64,000 bases of DNA from Odontesthes bonariensis (Eukaryota > Chordata > Actinopteri > Atheriniformes > Atherinopsidae): positions 38,559,765-38,623,764 of the forward strand of contig NC_134514.1 of NCBI RefSeq assembly GCF_027942865.1, written 5' to 3'. Below are positions 1 through 21,603 of this stretch, in pieces (the first letter of the stretch is position 1; each line of letters starts with the position of its first letter). The position numbers and the translations under genes are program-made. Below the pieces are notes generated by a model. That model did no database searches, was not told the origin of the DNA, and saw nothing but the letters and a program-made list of their open reading frames with translations.

Positions 1-42
1 AGTTGTTTGTAATGATCTTTGTTTTGTGTTTGATTCCTGCAG

Positions 43-107
43 ATAAGGCCAGTGTGGACCGCAGGATATCAGCTCTGTGTTACTGTACTGTCACTCTGTA
101 CGAGTAG
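43..107 (+). CDS. ulk2: Last coding exon of a ulk2-like serine/threonine kinase gene
   Basis: A pyrimidine-rich tract ending in cag (41-42) precedes an exon that enters in phase (first two bases finish a codon) and encodes KASVDRRISALCYCTVTLYE, then TAG at 105-107. The ERRLSAL-type ending matches my memory of the C-terminal end of the ULK1/ULK2 EAT domain, which binds ATG13 in the autophagy-initiation kinase complex. The identification rests on about 20 residues and on context: in human, ULK2 lies next to the ALDH3A1/ALDH3A2 cluster, and two ALDH3 genes follow here on the same strand. All other exons lie outside the window. A different kinase or an unrelated gene cannot be excluded. Confidence 0.6.
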
Positions 108-117
108 CAGGCTGGGC

Positions 118-120
<3 letters not shown>

Positions 121-153
<33 letters not shown>
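121..153. repeat. (CA)n microsatellite
   Basis: About 16 perfect CA repeats just after the stop codon of the ulk2-like exon, inside its 3' UTR. Confidence 0.95.
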
Positions 154-154
<1 letters not shown>

Positions 155-1560
155 ACAGAGGGACCATGTCCTAAGACTTTTGACAACCATTCTTGAACCC
201 CCATTCCCTCCTGTAGCAGTTGGAGCACTTTTCCTTTGTTTGGTTTCACATGTGTTTGTCATCAGTTTGTTTTACTGGCTGCATTGTGGACTGAGCTGTG
301 ATAGAAATACACATTTACAACCAAAGATGACAAAAAATTGAGAGAAAAAGGTCGGAAACCACATGTGGACGTCAAAGCATGAACTGTTCGCTGTGATGGT
401 GGCCCAGCATGTGTGTGTGTGCACATGCATACATGTATATATGTTCAGAGGATCGGGAGACACTGATGTGGACTTCAAAAAGACTCGAGCTCTGAATGAA
501 GAAACCTCTTTTTAAATTTTGTCAAATGTTATTTACTCTGTTTAAGTTGTTTATCTGATTATTTATTGGTTTAAATGAAATCTTCTGCCGGTCTTGAACA
601 CCTCAAGTATTGAAGTGGATGGAAAAGAAAAAAAAAGAAAAAAAACCAACAGAAGGCTTGAAGCCACACACTGTAACAGATCCAACTCAGAGACTACATG
701 GACTTTCCCAGAAAACAAGCCTCCTGTTACAGAAAGCAGACAGCCATGAGAACAAAGGATCCTGTAGATTTGTAATTGCTTTGTTTTTAATTTTCTTCTT
801 ATTAGCTGAAGCACTTTATTGTGGAATGAGAGTTGGAAACCCATATCTGAAAATAGAAATGTGAATACAGACGGGGCAGTTTTTTTTCTTTATCACTCTC
901 ACTTTGAAAACAAACTTACTTTGTGTGCATGATCAACAAGTCCACACAAGTGCATCCATTCCCCATAAGGCAGCGTGCTGGAGATGGTCTGGCATGCAGT
1001 GAAATGGACTACAATCTGTAGAGGACAACAGGTGCACGCTAAAATATTTCATCTTAAAGTAACAAAATGGATAATAAAATTTAGATGAATATGTCGGAAC
1101 TGTCTTTTTGCACCTGGTATGTAAAGCTCCTAAAAGGGCCCATAAAACTCTGACCATTGCTTATCGCATGGTTTCCTTTGGAAGCTTCCAGGAATGATTG
1201 TGACTTGTTGATCATGTTATTCACAGTTCTGATGAGTGAGGGTGACTTTGGGGGGATGGGGGCTCATTCTGTTGGACACTTGGAGGAAAAGAGCATGAGC
1301 ATGTGGCAGCAGGTCCTCCTTTCAGGACTGCAGCGCTGAACGGCCAATCAGGTATCCACTGCAAATCCTGATGAAGTCAAACCCAACCATCAAATTACTT
1401 GACCAGTTACCATATTAATAAGTATCATTATACTAAAAGAACTGCAGCTTTTTATGTTCTGTTAGAAACCGTAGCTACTTTAAAAAAAAAAAAAAAAAAC
1501 TAAACTTGATGTTTGCATACTTGTATACATGTGAATGCGGTCCCTTTCTGTGGAAGGGGA

Positions 1561-1561
<1 letters not shown>

Positions 1562-1595
<34 letters not shown>
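1562..1595. repeat. (TG)n microsatellite
   Basis: Uninterrupted TG repeat of about 34 bp in the presumed 3' UTR. Confidence 0.95.
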
Positions 1596-1598
<3 letters not shown>

Positions 1599-3089
1599 TC
1601 AGATTTAGGGGCGTCTGTGTTGCCGTCAGATGCCCTACCTGTCAAAGAGCACAAATCTTTATATGTAAATAGATGAATTTGTATTGATTTTATTCATGTC
1701 TGCCAAGGGTTTAGTGAGGAAAAACAATTTAGGCACAATAGTAGTGTGCCAAAAGTGATAACATGACTAATGGCAGCTCCAAAAGTTTCCAGAAAACTCT
1801 TTCTACCAGGACTGTTCTTTGTTGAGATCACATTCATTTGCGCACAATTCAGAACATGAAATGAGTGCGACGTTCATACTCCCTTTTACATATTTTGAGA
1901 CTTATTATATCACTATCTCCACTGCCCTATAGCATCCCTCTGCCTACCCCTAAAGTTATCTGCTGTGATCCACAGTATCTGTACTGTATGTATGAGTTGC
2001 CATGTGTGCATTAAGGTCAGTAGTATCTAGTTGGAGATGGAAAAGGAGGTGCCTTCTTCTGAAAACGTAGGCCTGCTCCTCTGTACAGATGTGGGAACGT
2101 TCTTTATCCTCTGTATTATCACATTCACAGGCGCTTTGTGGGTTTGATCCTATGATGTATGTTCCCTCTTTTCTAAACATATCTGGTTTTGAGTTTTCAC
2201 TTGTTTGTCAGGAGTGCTCTGAACCACTTAAAGCCTTTTACTGCACACAGTGAAGAGTGGTAAATCAAGCCGATAGAAACCCAACTGAATCTTTCCACTG
2301 TATAGTTTTGGACTTGTATAGAACATGTACATTTTTAGATAAATTTAGCATGGGTACCACGTCTGCATTTTCCCCTGTAGAATCACTAGAGTATTGAATG
2401 TATGTACCCTGTTGTTTTGCACCTTTCCAGCTTGATCAGAATGCATTTTAAAAGAACCCTGTTGTCAGTCACTACCCTGAAGATGCAACATTTTCCAATA
2501 ACCTTATTTTTTCCTCTTCCCCTAGAGAGATATGTTATGTCATATTTGTGTCTCCCACCAACAGGTGTCTCTTGTTCTTTATGGAACCCAAATACAATCT
2601 TTGTTATTAAAAAGGGGGAAATGAATCTGTCTGGGAGTGCTTTTTTCCATGCTTATTATTGCATAGGGTCATAGATACTGAGATTTTGTCATCCATCTTG
2701 AAAAAGTTTGTGTTCAACTTTTTTTTTTTTTTTTTCTTTCTCAAGCATAACATGACGACTGAAGGTATGGTAGCATAATTCCAAATAGTTTGAGTGGCTT
2801 CCAGCTGTCCAAGGTCAGTCAGCAACGGGTGCGATAAAGTAAGAGCATTTTGCTGGACAAAGACTGAGTATTAAGTTCAATGAGTTTACAAAGTACCTGA
2901 GAAGTAGGTACACTCCAGTCAAATATCGCATAAATGTAAAATGGTTCAAATAGTTTTACTGCTCACAAATTGTGTTGCTAACATTTGAAGGTTAAAATAT
3001 TTCCACTTAAGAAGAATGAAGTCACAGCTCAGACTTCCTCTTTTGTAAGCACAAAACCACATTAAATAAAATGTTTGAACTTTAAGTAC

Positions 3090-3292
3090 TCATTTTTTTT
3101 TGGGGGGGGGGGGGGTGGCTTTTTATGCCTTTATTATTTAGGACAGTGTAGAGACAGGAAGCAGAGAGAGGGGGAATAACACGCAGCTAAGGGCCGTCCG
3201 ATGCGGGATTCGAACCGGGACCAGCTGCAGCGAGGACTATAGCCTCTGTACATAGGGCGCCTGCTGTACCCCCTACGCCACAGACCACCCCG
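3090..3292 (-). mobile_element. tRNA-derived SINE (minus strand)
   Basis: Read on the minus strand, the sequence has an A-box-like TGGCGTAGGGG and, about 45 bp on, a perfect B-box GGTTCGAATCC (plus strand 3,207-3,217). These are the internal RNA polymerase III promoter boxes of a tRNA-derived SINE. The A-to-B spacing and the following unique body fit a SINE better than a tRNA gene: there is no acceptor-stem pairing. A T/G homopolymer run (3,092-3,113 on plus) lies at the SINE 3' end, as expected of an A-rich tail. Confidence 0.7.
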
Positions 3293-3417
3293 AACTTTAT
3301 GTACTCATTGACTAATCTATAGAGCCTTGCTTTTAATTACTGTGATGAGCCTTCCATCCATAAAGCCTGTCCATTTTCTGAGCTGTTCATGATCAACTTT
3401 AACTTAAAGGGACACTT

Positions 3418-4254
3418 TGTAATTTCTTCCCCCATCTAGTGGTGCAATTTTATTTTGCAAAGTCGAAGGAATTTGCTCTCTAGCGCCTCGCATTTTCAAA
3501 TGCAACTTCTTGAACTACGGCAGGCGGTATGTGTCAAGATTCAAGAAGCTACAGCTTCAGACTCAAGGTCCATACAAACAAAAAGACATCAAGACACACA
3601 GTACAAAGGATTACATAACACACATACAATAACACTATAAATACAGATGACAGATAACATGTCAGATAACATAAGTTGACATAGCCTTTGGTGTGCAAGC
3701 AACGCAATTAGTCATATTCCGGGAGTTACCGGAAGTGACGTCGACACAGCGTTAGCGTTAGCAGCAGTGTGTAGTTGCTATCTGGAAAGTGTTCTTTTAA
3801 ATAAACTCCCGGTAAACTTAAAAAACTTTCTAATGCCTCGTTTTGTGAGTTAAGAGCCTATGTGTACTACGGCAGAAGTTTGGTAACAATCAATACATTA
3901 TTAGTGGGATAATTTACCAGATAAAATCTATTTACCATTAGCGGCTGTAATAAGCCATTCGGCGGACGTGACGTCAAAATGACGTCATTTCCGCTTGCAG
4001 GCCTGGCGTTGGGGAAAACGCGATTCGAAGTGCTTTATGTCCCTCTCGGCACTTCGTCGTTTTTCATAGACCGGAAGGACATGGCAGCCTCCATAGAGCT
4101 TGCCCGCTCTATGTAGATACAGACAAGTTATTCTTCACTCAGGAGGATAAGTGAGATTTTTGACAGAGATCATTTTACACCAATGAGGACTAATTTATGA
4201 ATGAATATGGTGATTTGAGCTAATAAATGACTTAATTTATTACATAGTGTCCCT
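3418..4254. mobile_element. TTAA-flanked MITE (837 bp)
   Basis: The element is bounded by TTAA at 3,414-3,417 and 4,255-4,258. Its ends are inverted: AGGGACACTTTGTAAT on the left, and AGGGACACTATGTAAT when the right end is reverse complemented (15 of 16 match). The interior shows no transposase. TTAA target duplications are known for piggyBac and Kolobok elements. The superfamily is an inference, because the end does not show the CCC start of canonical piggyBac. Confidence 0.75.
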
Positions 4255-4258
4255 TTAA

Positions 4259-5069
4259 TGACCTAGACGCAGGTCTATCCTTTTGATTATTTCAGAGTCC
4301 ATTTCTTCTGTCTAAGTAGGTACTCGGGTATGTCTTTCTTTGCCAAAGTTTGAACCTTGAACTTGTGAATCTGATTCACTGGTGGTCACGTTGTAGCCTT
4401 CTTCATCCTTCCAGTTCGTACAACTGGTTCAGGAACATGGTGGCACATAATGGCTTCCAGGTAGCTTCACTTTTCATTTCTCTCTCTAAATTTGAAGTTC
4501 TTTTGTTGCTGATTCATACCAATGCTTCTTTTAGTGTTTTTGTAACCCTACTGACTATTTGAAATAAAACATCTGACTGTAAGGTTGCTCCTAAGTGATT
4601 GAGCTAGCTCAAGATTGTTGTACCCATCTTGAGAGGCATTTTCCTGTTTTTCTACTTTTCAAAAGCGGCTGTGAAATAATTTTGCAGATTTTACTACACT
4701 GCAAGTGTTCATTAGTTTAGGCCATACTCTCCTTCATTTCACAAATATAGTTCCATAACTTGATATTCATTCCATGTTGCATAAAATGCCAGATATTTGA
4801 TACTGTTAAACTGAAAGTTGTGCTCCCTTTCCACATATTTGTGGCGTTTCTGGTATGTTTGCTTTGGTGTCTTGTTTAAAACACATTGTTGTAGAACATT
4901 CAACAACATGTCTGGTGTAGTTTTTTCTTTGTAAGTGTTGAGATGGGCAGTAAAGGCTAGTTTAAACAGGAAGCTTTAGGCAGAGAGTTGGTGCAGACCA
5001 ACCAGGTGTTTATTCACCCACAACAAACCACACACATAGACTGGCCTCTGTCTCTCAGGTAGCCTAAGG
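4259..5069. other. Intergenic, no feature recognised
   Basis: AT-rich sequence with only short open frames. No splice-flanked exon, repeat structure or RNA gene is evident. Confidence 0.5.
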
Positions 5070-5278
5070 TCATGACCTTAGTGTTCCGGGCCCGTCCCAC
5101 TGGGAGGAGACCCCGGGGAAGACCCAGGACTCTCGGCTGGCCTGGGAACGCCTCGGGGTCCCCCCAGAAGAGCTGGAGGAAGTGGCCAGGGACAGGGATG
5201 TCTGGGTTTCTCTGCTCAAGCTGCTGCCCCCGCGACCCGATCCCCGGAGAAGAGGCAGATGATGGATGGATGGGCTAA
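5070..5278 (+). mobile_element. 3' end of a Rex3/RTE-like LINE
   Basis: The fragment encodes a truncated C-terminal tail including GRRPRGRPRT and, in a shifted frame, the ELEEVARDRDVWVSLLKLL type ending of an RTE-like reverse transcriptase ORF. It finishes in GATG/GGAT repeats (5,260-5,275). Short tandem GATG tails and severe 5' truncation are typical of fish Rex3. A second copy of the same end lies in opposite orientation at 51,837-52,060. Relative to that copy it lacks about 20 bp of the RWRDYVS stretch. Confidence 0.7.
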
Positions 5279-6480
5279 CCCTAGTTAAGCAGCAAAAGAT
5301 GCTGATGTATAAAGGAGTTTCTCAACCTGATACGTTTTGATTTGAAAACTCTAAATCCTCTGTATTCGGGCTGAAAAATTGGTACTGCATTTGAGATAAG
5401 GAAGGTCAGAAGAGATTACAGTACTATCAGCAAGTTACCAGTAAAGAATGTCCCTAAACCTGACAAAGATTAACATACTGTAATCTGACTTTATAGTTTG
5501 GCTTTAAGCTTCACAGACAGGCAGGTCGTATATAAGACGAACCAATTCATTAAAGAAGAAAGTATAATATGACCATTAGCTCCAAATGATCTAAGCCTCC
5601 AAAGAAAGTAAATGTGCTCTGCTCGGTCTTCTTACAAATAAATTCTGAATGAGGAGTCCAAGACAGAGAAGCATCAACCATAACATCTACTTAGTTTTGA
5701 GAAGATACTTGATTCATCAAACATGATGTTCAGAAGAACAGCCAAAAATGATTGCCAAGGTTTTTTTTTGTGTTGATAAGAGCATTTTTGTGACACTATT
5801 CAGTTAGCTACTCAATGATCCCCTGACAAGGACTTGGGTCATGTTTATGAATCAAGACAAAAAGGTGGAATCATCTGAATAACTTAAAAGATAGTGATCT
5901 GACATCCTCAAAGGGGACAAATAAAATGAAAGTTCTCTTCATTTATTGAATATTTTTTGGCATCAAATATATCAAAACAGATGAAATTCTTTATATGTGA
6001 TCTACAACTGCCATGTCTGCTGCATTAAATAATTGAAGCGTTAAATCACAAAAGCTTGCATAAAAATTGATTATGTATTTCCTGCATCGGCATGTAAATC
6101 TCCATGGTAACGTGAAACACAGAGCTGTAACCACACTTTGTTCTGTAGCGATTCAATGAATACTGAATACTTTCTGTTTAAAATGTGATCTTAAATATTG
6201 TATTTGTCACCTCTGAGAATCTATAGAAAAAACACTTCCCTCCTCTCTCAGCTCTTTCACAGACTCTTGTCTCTTGCACCTTTTCAACACATGACATCAT
6301 TTCATGCTACCACGATTACAATATTCCTATTTCATTCCATATTCATGACCCCTATAACCTATATCAGTCTGACTCTTTTTATACTTTTGACACCTGCTCC
6401 AAATGAAATAAAAAGAAATGAAACTCTGGGATTCTTCTATGCTTTGGTTGATATTGATGAAGGCGGGACTTGAGGTGACT
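5279..6480. other. Intergenic, no feature recognised
   Basis: AT-rich DNA between the LINE fragment and the first aldh3 promoter. No exon, RNA gene or terminal-repeat structure was found. Confidence 0.5.
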
Positions 6481-6489
6481 GTGTGAGTT

Positions 6490-6545
6490 GCTGATTGGTT
6501 CCTTCCTTAGCTGACGTAGCAGCTGAGCAACTGACAACGACTTCA
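6490..6545 (+). promoter_or_regulatory. Putative proximal promoter of the first aldh3 gene
   Basis: An inverted CCAAT box (GATTGG, 6,492-6,497) is followed by TGACGTAGC (6,511-6,519). The latter overlaps a CRE/AP-1-like core and fits the TGACnnnGC core of an antioxidant response element. The sequence becomes GC-richer just upstream of a likely 5' exon. No clear TATA box is seen. Motif matches this short arise by chance, so this is a suggestion only. Confidence 0.3.
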
Positions 6546-6652
6546 GCTCACGCGCTCAGGACAGGTCTCTGTGATGTTGGGGATGGAAAGTGGTGAGCTG
6601 GACCTTTACCTGCTTGGACCGGAGGGGGACTTTGAAAAGTAAAACTTATTCG
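6546..6652 (+). other. Probable non-coding exon 1 of the first aldh3 gene
   Basis: The stretch ends in a good splice donor (TTCGCG|gtgagt at 6,652/6,653). It lies about 200 bp upstream of the acceptor whose exon begins exactly with the ATG. The transcription start is a guess. The second aldh3 gene has a similar arrangement, with a likely donor at 21,603/21,604. Confidence 0.45.
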
Positions 6653-6866
6653 CGGTGAGTGGTCTTTTTTTAATGAACACAAACATATTCTCTGTAGCGA
6701 GCTCATTTTCAATATTTTCCGGATTCTGTTATGCTTTGCTGTCAATAAAAAAGCTACACGACAAATGAGTTTGGGATTTTTTTCTCAGTATTCAGCGTTG
6801 CACAGTTGTAAATACCAACAAAGGGATACCAAATGGTAGAGCATCCTTTTCTGTCTTCTTTTCCAG

Positions 6867-16721
<9,855 letters not shown>

Positions 16722-16895
16722 TTATCAGTCATGTATTTTGTGGTTCTGTTGTTTTCAAGGCAGCTTAATGGAAATTCTGAAGGTGCCATTTTTTCTTTTC
16801 AGTTGAGAAGTAGCTTTCTAGAAATCTTACATCTAAGTCAGTATATTAGTATATTATATATAAGTCAGGATATTGTTATCTTCTAAGCATTAGGC

Positions 16896-18400
16896 AAGGC
16901 AAGGCAAGGCAAGGCATCTTTATTTATATAGCGCATTTCATACCACAGGCAACTCAATGTGCTTTACATAAAGACAAGGCATTTAAAAGAACAGCATAAA
17001 GCAGCAATTTAAAGAGAAAAAAAATAGAATAAAAATTAAAAACACAGTTAAAAGCAATCAAAGAAGAGGGGAAAAAGAAAGATATAAACTCAACCATACG
17101 CACACCGAAAGAGAAATGTTTTTAACCTGGATTTAAAAGTGCTCACAGTTGGGGCTGATTTCAGTTCTGCTGGTAGTTTGTTCCAGTTGTGTGCAGCATA
17201 ACGGCTAAAAGCTGCTGGTAGTTTGTTCCAGTTGTGTGCAGCATAACAGCTAAAAGCTGCTTCACCGTGTCTAGTTTGAACTCTGGGCTCCACTATCTGA
17301 CCTGAGTCAGCAGATCTCAGAGCTCTGCTGGGTTTATACTCTGCTAGCATGTCATTCATGTGTTCTGGACCTAAACCATTCCGTGATTTGTAGACGAGCA
17401 GCAGAACTTTAAAATCTATTCTGTATCTGACCGGGAGCCAATGTAAAGACTTGAGAACTGGGGTGAAGTGATGTGATCTCTTTGTTCTGGTTAAAACTCG
17501 GGCTGCAGCGTTCTGAATGAGCTGCAGCTGTTTGAGACTCTTTTGGGGGAGTCCAGTCAGAAGACCGTTACAGTAGTCAAGTCTGTTGGAGATGAAAGCA
17601 TGAATCAGCTTCTCCTGATCTGTTTGGGACATGAAACCCTTAATTCTGGATATGTTCTTAAGTTGATAAAAGGCTGATTTGGTGACTGATTTGATATGAT
17701 TGTTGAAGGTCAGGTCTGAGTCTATCAGCACGCCGAGGTTCCGGACTTGGTGTTTAGTTTCTAGAGACAGTGACTCAAGATGTTTACTGACAGCAAACCT
17801 CTTCTCTTTGTTACCAAACACAATGACCTCAGTTTTTTCTTGATTTAACTGAAGGAAATTTTGGTTCATCCACTTTTTGACTTGCTCTAAGCAGTCGCAC
17901 AATGACTCTATAGGACTGCAGTCATCTGGAGACAGTGCCAGATATATCTGTGTGTCATTTGCATAGCTGTGGTAGTTGACTTTAGAGTTCTTCAGAATTT
18001 GACCCAGAGGCAGCATGTATAGGCTGAACAGAAGGGGTCCAAGAACTGACCCCTGAGGAACTCCACATGTCATAGCCACTCGATCAGATTGATTACTTCC
18101 AATAGTCACAAAATAACTCTGCTCCTCCAAGTAGGACCTGAACCATTCTAGGACTGTCCCGCTGAGTCCTGCCCAGGTTTCCAACCTGTTCAGCAGTATA
18201 CTGTGATCCACAGTGTCAAATGCAGCACTGAGATCCAACAATACCAGAACTGACACCTTGCCTGAGTCAGTGTTCAACCTTATGTCATTTAACACTTTAA
18301 TAAGAGCTGTTGCTGTACTGTGGTGAGGTCGGAAGCCTGACTGAAATTTGTCAAGGAGTCCACTGGAGTTCAAGAAGTTACTGAGTTGATTAAAAAACAC
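16896..18400 (-). mobile_element. 5'-truncated L2-like LINE (copy A)
   Basis: A minus-strand non-LTR retrotransposon 3' half. The 3' end on plus is a GGCAA repeat run (16,892-16,915) followed by the common fish LINE end containing TTATTTATATAGCGCATTTC. It contains the 436-residue frame at 17,090-18,400, beginning within the reverse transcriptase. It lies downstream of the last aldh3 gene 1 exon. Confidence 0.85.
17090..18400 (-). pseudogene. L2-like reverse transcriptase C-terminal part, active site mutated
   Basis: The frame reads from FQSGFRPHHSTATALIKV (RT motif region 1-2) through [19 protein letters not shown] and [20 protein letters not shown] to the C-terminal WLPVRYRIDFKVLLLVYKS region. 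The catalytic YADD box reads YAND, which should abolish polymerisation. A 45-bp tandem duplication near 17,170-17,265 repeats the 15 residues AAFS(C/R)YAAHNWNKLP. The endonuclease is absent. Clade assignment to L2/CR1 is from memory of fish L2 proteins. Confidence 0.8.
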
Positions 18401-18500
18401 TTATTAACTAACCACCATTATTAAGTCATTGTTAATAATTGACACCAACCTTTTTCCATTGTTTCTTCCAAAGTGTAAACTATTCAGTTCTAATCTCTTA

Positions 18501-19122
18501 GTGGGGTCACATGACACTGAAAGGATCAGATTATTGGCTAATTTACAATAAGAACGAGTTGAGCAAGGGTAATTCTCCTTGGATATATGGCGGTGAATGA
18601 ATGGGATCAGACGCACAAAGCATGTCATACGTATGTACGTACATATGTATGATAGGTGGTGCTGTACCTATTCCAACTATTGCTAATAGAGCCACTTCCT
18701 GTTGACCTCTTCACCACCAACAACAACAACAAACTCAGGCATTGGAGAAAGATGGAGAACGCAGAGCAAGATGAAGCTACGTCCCTCTACATTTGGTCTG
18801 TGATGAGCTGCTTGTTGCACAAAAGCGATGCCCAACGGAGCATTCTCTCTGACAGTTTCTTTCTGACAGCGACAACAACAGGAATATCGTCTCCTTTGAC
18901 TTCCGGGTCACGACCCCGGGAACGCAGAACAGAAAGTCTGATTCACCACGTGCTTCAGCGTCTACAAGCAGGTTTAGAGTGACTTTCAACCCAGTTATCT
19001 CGGGGTCTTAATCCGATCCGATCCAATTTTATGTCAGATTAAGGTGTCTACATGCACTTAATAACTCAGTCTGATTGTGATTTAGCCAATTATCTGATCC
19101 TTTCAGTGCCATGTGACCCCAC
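18501..19122. mobile_element. Probable non-autonomous DNA transposon with 41-bp inverted ends
   Basis: GTGGGGTCACATGACACTGA at 18,501 and its inverted counterpart ending GTGACCCCAC at 19,122 form arms of about 41 bp, with about three mismatches. They are separated by about 540 bp without coding sequence. The exact outer boundary and target duplication are not resolved. A TACGTA-rich palindromic patch sits at 18,626-18,653. Confidence 0.55.
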
Positions 19123-19129
19123 TGAGTGT

Positions 19130-19997
19130 GGCCACGACCGCAGAATGACTGATTGGACTATGACCCCTCTAATAGCATTTCTGATTAGCACTTAGGATGT
19201 TTGTAACAGCTGAAAAGGCATTAGGTTTGGAAAATAGTTGTGTGCCTTTTAATCTGTGAATTATTTGTGTGGAAGCTGTTTTCAACTTTGTGAATATTAC
19301 AGAATACATTTTCCAAGTTAACCCCCCCCCAACACACACACACACTCACATGTTGTCACAAACCTACAGGCCTGTAACCTCATACAACAATGGCTCTGTC
19401 TCTGACAGACAATGTGTGGTGTTGTCCAGGAAATCTAACCACATAATGCCCCCTCATCTACCCTCCCTTTAATTACCCAACATGCTTTGCTCCCCACGGC
19501 TAAATGGCCTCTTTTGTTTTGGTCCACCCCACCACTTTTGTTGCCCCACACACTTGTTGTGCTCATGTGAACAGTTAAACTCTCCCCTGTGTCTGTTTGG
19601 TGTCTTGTGCTGCTTGCAGAGGTTCCAGTGGTGAGCGTCAGTAGCTGATGCTGGGGGCCTGAAGTCTGACCCCATGCTGGCGCAGGTGAACTTGGGACAG
19701 TTGCAATGAACTAACGCCCTATAGAAAAATAATAATAAGATGTACCATTTCACATTTTACTGATTTGTATTTTAAAAATGTTCTGTTACACATTAAGCTG
19801 CTGTTGAAGTTTTGATTATTTGACAGAAATCACTTTTATTTCCAAACAATATTGTAAAATGTGCATTTTTAATGTACATGTCTGTAAATGTATCATCTGA
19901 ATTGGGTTTTTACTTTCTGCTGCTGAAATAAGAAGACTGGTGTCAGTTGTTTATAACATTTGATTGTAGTCCACACTATCTGCTAAACTAACAAAGT
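19130..19997. other. Intergenic, no feature recognised
   Basis: A short (CA) patch lies at 19,331-19,347. Otherwise I see nothing to annotate. Confidence 0.5.
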
Positions 19998-20147
19998 TCA
20001 ATTCAATTCAATTCAATTCATTTTTATTTATATAGCGCCAAATACAACAAATGTCATCTCAAGGCACTTAGATAATAAAGTCCAATTCAAGCCAATTGGA
20101 ATTCAATTAATTGTAATTATAATTATTCATAAAATAATCCAATTCAG
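19998..20147 (-). mobile_element. Solo 3' end of an L2-like LINE
   Basis: The AATTC repeat run followed by TTATTTATATAGCGCCAAAT and the next ~110 bp are nearly identical to the 3' end of the LINE at 43,877-44,035. Here it is truncated after 150 bp, where a TTAA MITE begins. Confidence 0.8.
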
Positions 20148-20151
20148 TTAA

Positions 20152-20702
20152 AGGTAGGGTAGGAGATCCTGGATTTTGAGTCCAGCGAAGCTGCATTTTG
20201 AAAATACACAGGTAAAAAGTCCCAACCCTTTTCTTCACTTTCCCCCCGAAGGCACGCCTCTAGAGTACATGAACGCGCACGAGCACGAAGGTGCACGAGT
20301 GCTGTTCTGACAGCAAGCATCGATCGTTGCCGTATTTAGTATTTAGTATTTAGTTTATGCTAACTATACGTTTAATAATGCTAGGTGCTAGCCAAGCTGG
20401 CTCTAGTTTAGCTTCCTGCCAAGCTTCTGGACGCGTAATTCGTTCACGGAGCAGGGTACGCGCACAGGGGGGGAGGGAGGAGCAGGTTGCAGTTTGATAG
20501 ACGGCATCAGAATCCAATCATTGTTAACGGTCCGCTCAGTATGACTGGATAGGGTTTTTCCTAGATTGTACGTTCTAGAGGCCACTAAAACTTTTCATTT
20601 TTGTGTCAAAACTTTTAATTAATTGGTTGCAATGGGGGTGTGAAGAGTATTTCAAGCAATATGTAAAAAAAATGCTCCAGAAAAAGAACCCGTACCCCGC
20701 CT
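20152..20702. mobile_element. TTAA-flanked MITE, family B copy 1 (551 bp)
   Basis: TTAA flanks at 20,148-20,151 and 20,703-20,706. The left end is AGGTAGGGTAGGAGATC; the right end reverse complemented is AGGCGGGGTACGGG. It is about 90% identical to the copy at 39,690-40,229, sharing long blocks such as GAACGCGCACGAGCACGAAG. No ORF. Confidence 0.8.
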
Positions 20703-20706
20703 TTAA

Positions 20707-21400
20707 TTCACAGTAATTGTTTTGATGATATTTTAGTGACCTTTTATTAAAATTAATTTCTCACCTGCCTGCTTGACTTGGCTGCTATGGAAACGGATTG
20801 CCCTCCTACAGGGGCGAGGCTAGGGTATTTTTAGTGGTGCCAAGGCACAACCGTGAGATGGCTCGGCACCCCCTGGCTCAGCACATTTTCAAAATATTAT
20901 ATTATGCAAAAACACTTCTTTTTTTTTTTGCTCAAGGATGCATTATTTTAGTGACCATTTTATTTATTTGTTTTTGTTTTAACTCTTTACTCCCAAAATA
21001 AATGTTGAGTTATCTTCAATATTTGTCTCAGGCTCTCTGTTATCCCTGTCGAGCCACAGTCTTTTGAAATGTAGAGGTCAAAATTGAATGTTGTAGGGGA
21101 AAACACTACTCAAAGCAAAACTAATATGGCTCCAAAATTTATAAACGTACTAGTTTGCCTCAATTAGTGAGAAATAATGTGCCTCTGTGAGCACTGGGGG
21201 CTGGGCCCCCCTAAAGACCAGATCCTAAAATCGCCCCTGCCCTCTGACCTGCTGCAGCTGTAGAAATAGGAGCATGAGCATGAGGTGGAATCATTTCATT
21301 TAAAGGTGGTGAGTGGAATAGACGCTGGGCTGTATGTCACAGGGTCTTAATGTTTGAGGCCAGATAAATGGAAGCGCCTGGTCACACTGAGTGAGTTTCC
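20707..21400. other. Intergenic region upstream of the second aldh3 gene
   Basis: No exon is recognised. A segment near 21,180-21,240 (gggctgggccccccta) looks like a fragment of dispersed repeat, but I cannot name it. Confidence 0.4.
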
Positions 21401-21449
21401 CCGGTGAACTGATCCCGCAGCAGCGTGACTGATGAACAGTGCACAAAGA

Positions 21450-21603
21450 GAGTCAGTTGGTCAGCCTGCAGCTCAGCGCGCCGGTCATTTGAGCCGCTCT
21501 GACATCAGCTCACTGACGGAATATTTATACTTTCATATAATATATACTTAATATTTGACTGAGTAGCTGAAGGAGAATCTGACCTAAGTTTCCCGGGACT
21601 GCG
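21450..21603 (+). other. Probable non-coding exon 1 of the second aldh3 gene
   Basis: A GC-richer stretch ends at a donor GGGACTGCG|gtaagt (21,603/21,604), mirroring the first gene. The start of transcription is unknown. An acceptor just upstream of the ATG exon (AG at 21,381-22,382 region, best at 22,381-22,382) is weak. Confidence 0.35.

Larger units (their letters stand above)
108..3075 (+). other. Probable 3' UTR of the ulk2-like gene, then intergenic DNA
   Basis: No coding region can be supported here. AATAAA signals occur at 1,073-1,078 and 3,065-3,070, so the UTR may end at either. The stretch holds a (CA)n run, a (GT)n run, and short poly-A/poly-T tracts near 1,482-1,499 and 2,720-2,735. 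The short open frames have no recognisable product. Confidence 0.4.

Noticed and set aside
3180-3292. Possible tRNA gene on minus strand because of a perfect B box
   Set aside because: No acceptor or anticodon stem can be formed, and a homopolymer tail and SINE body adjoin; a tRNA-derived SINE fits better.
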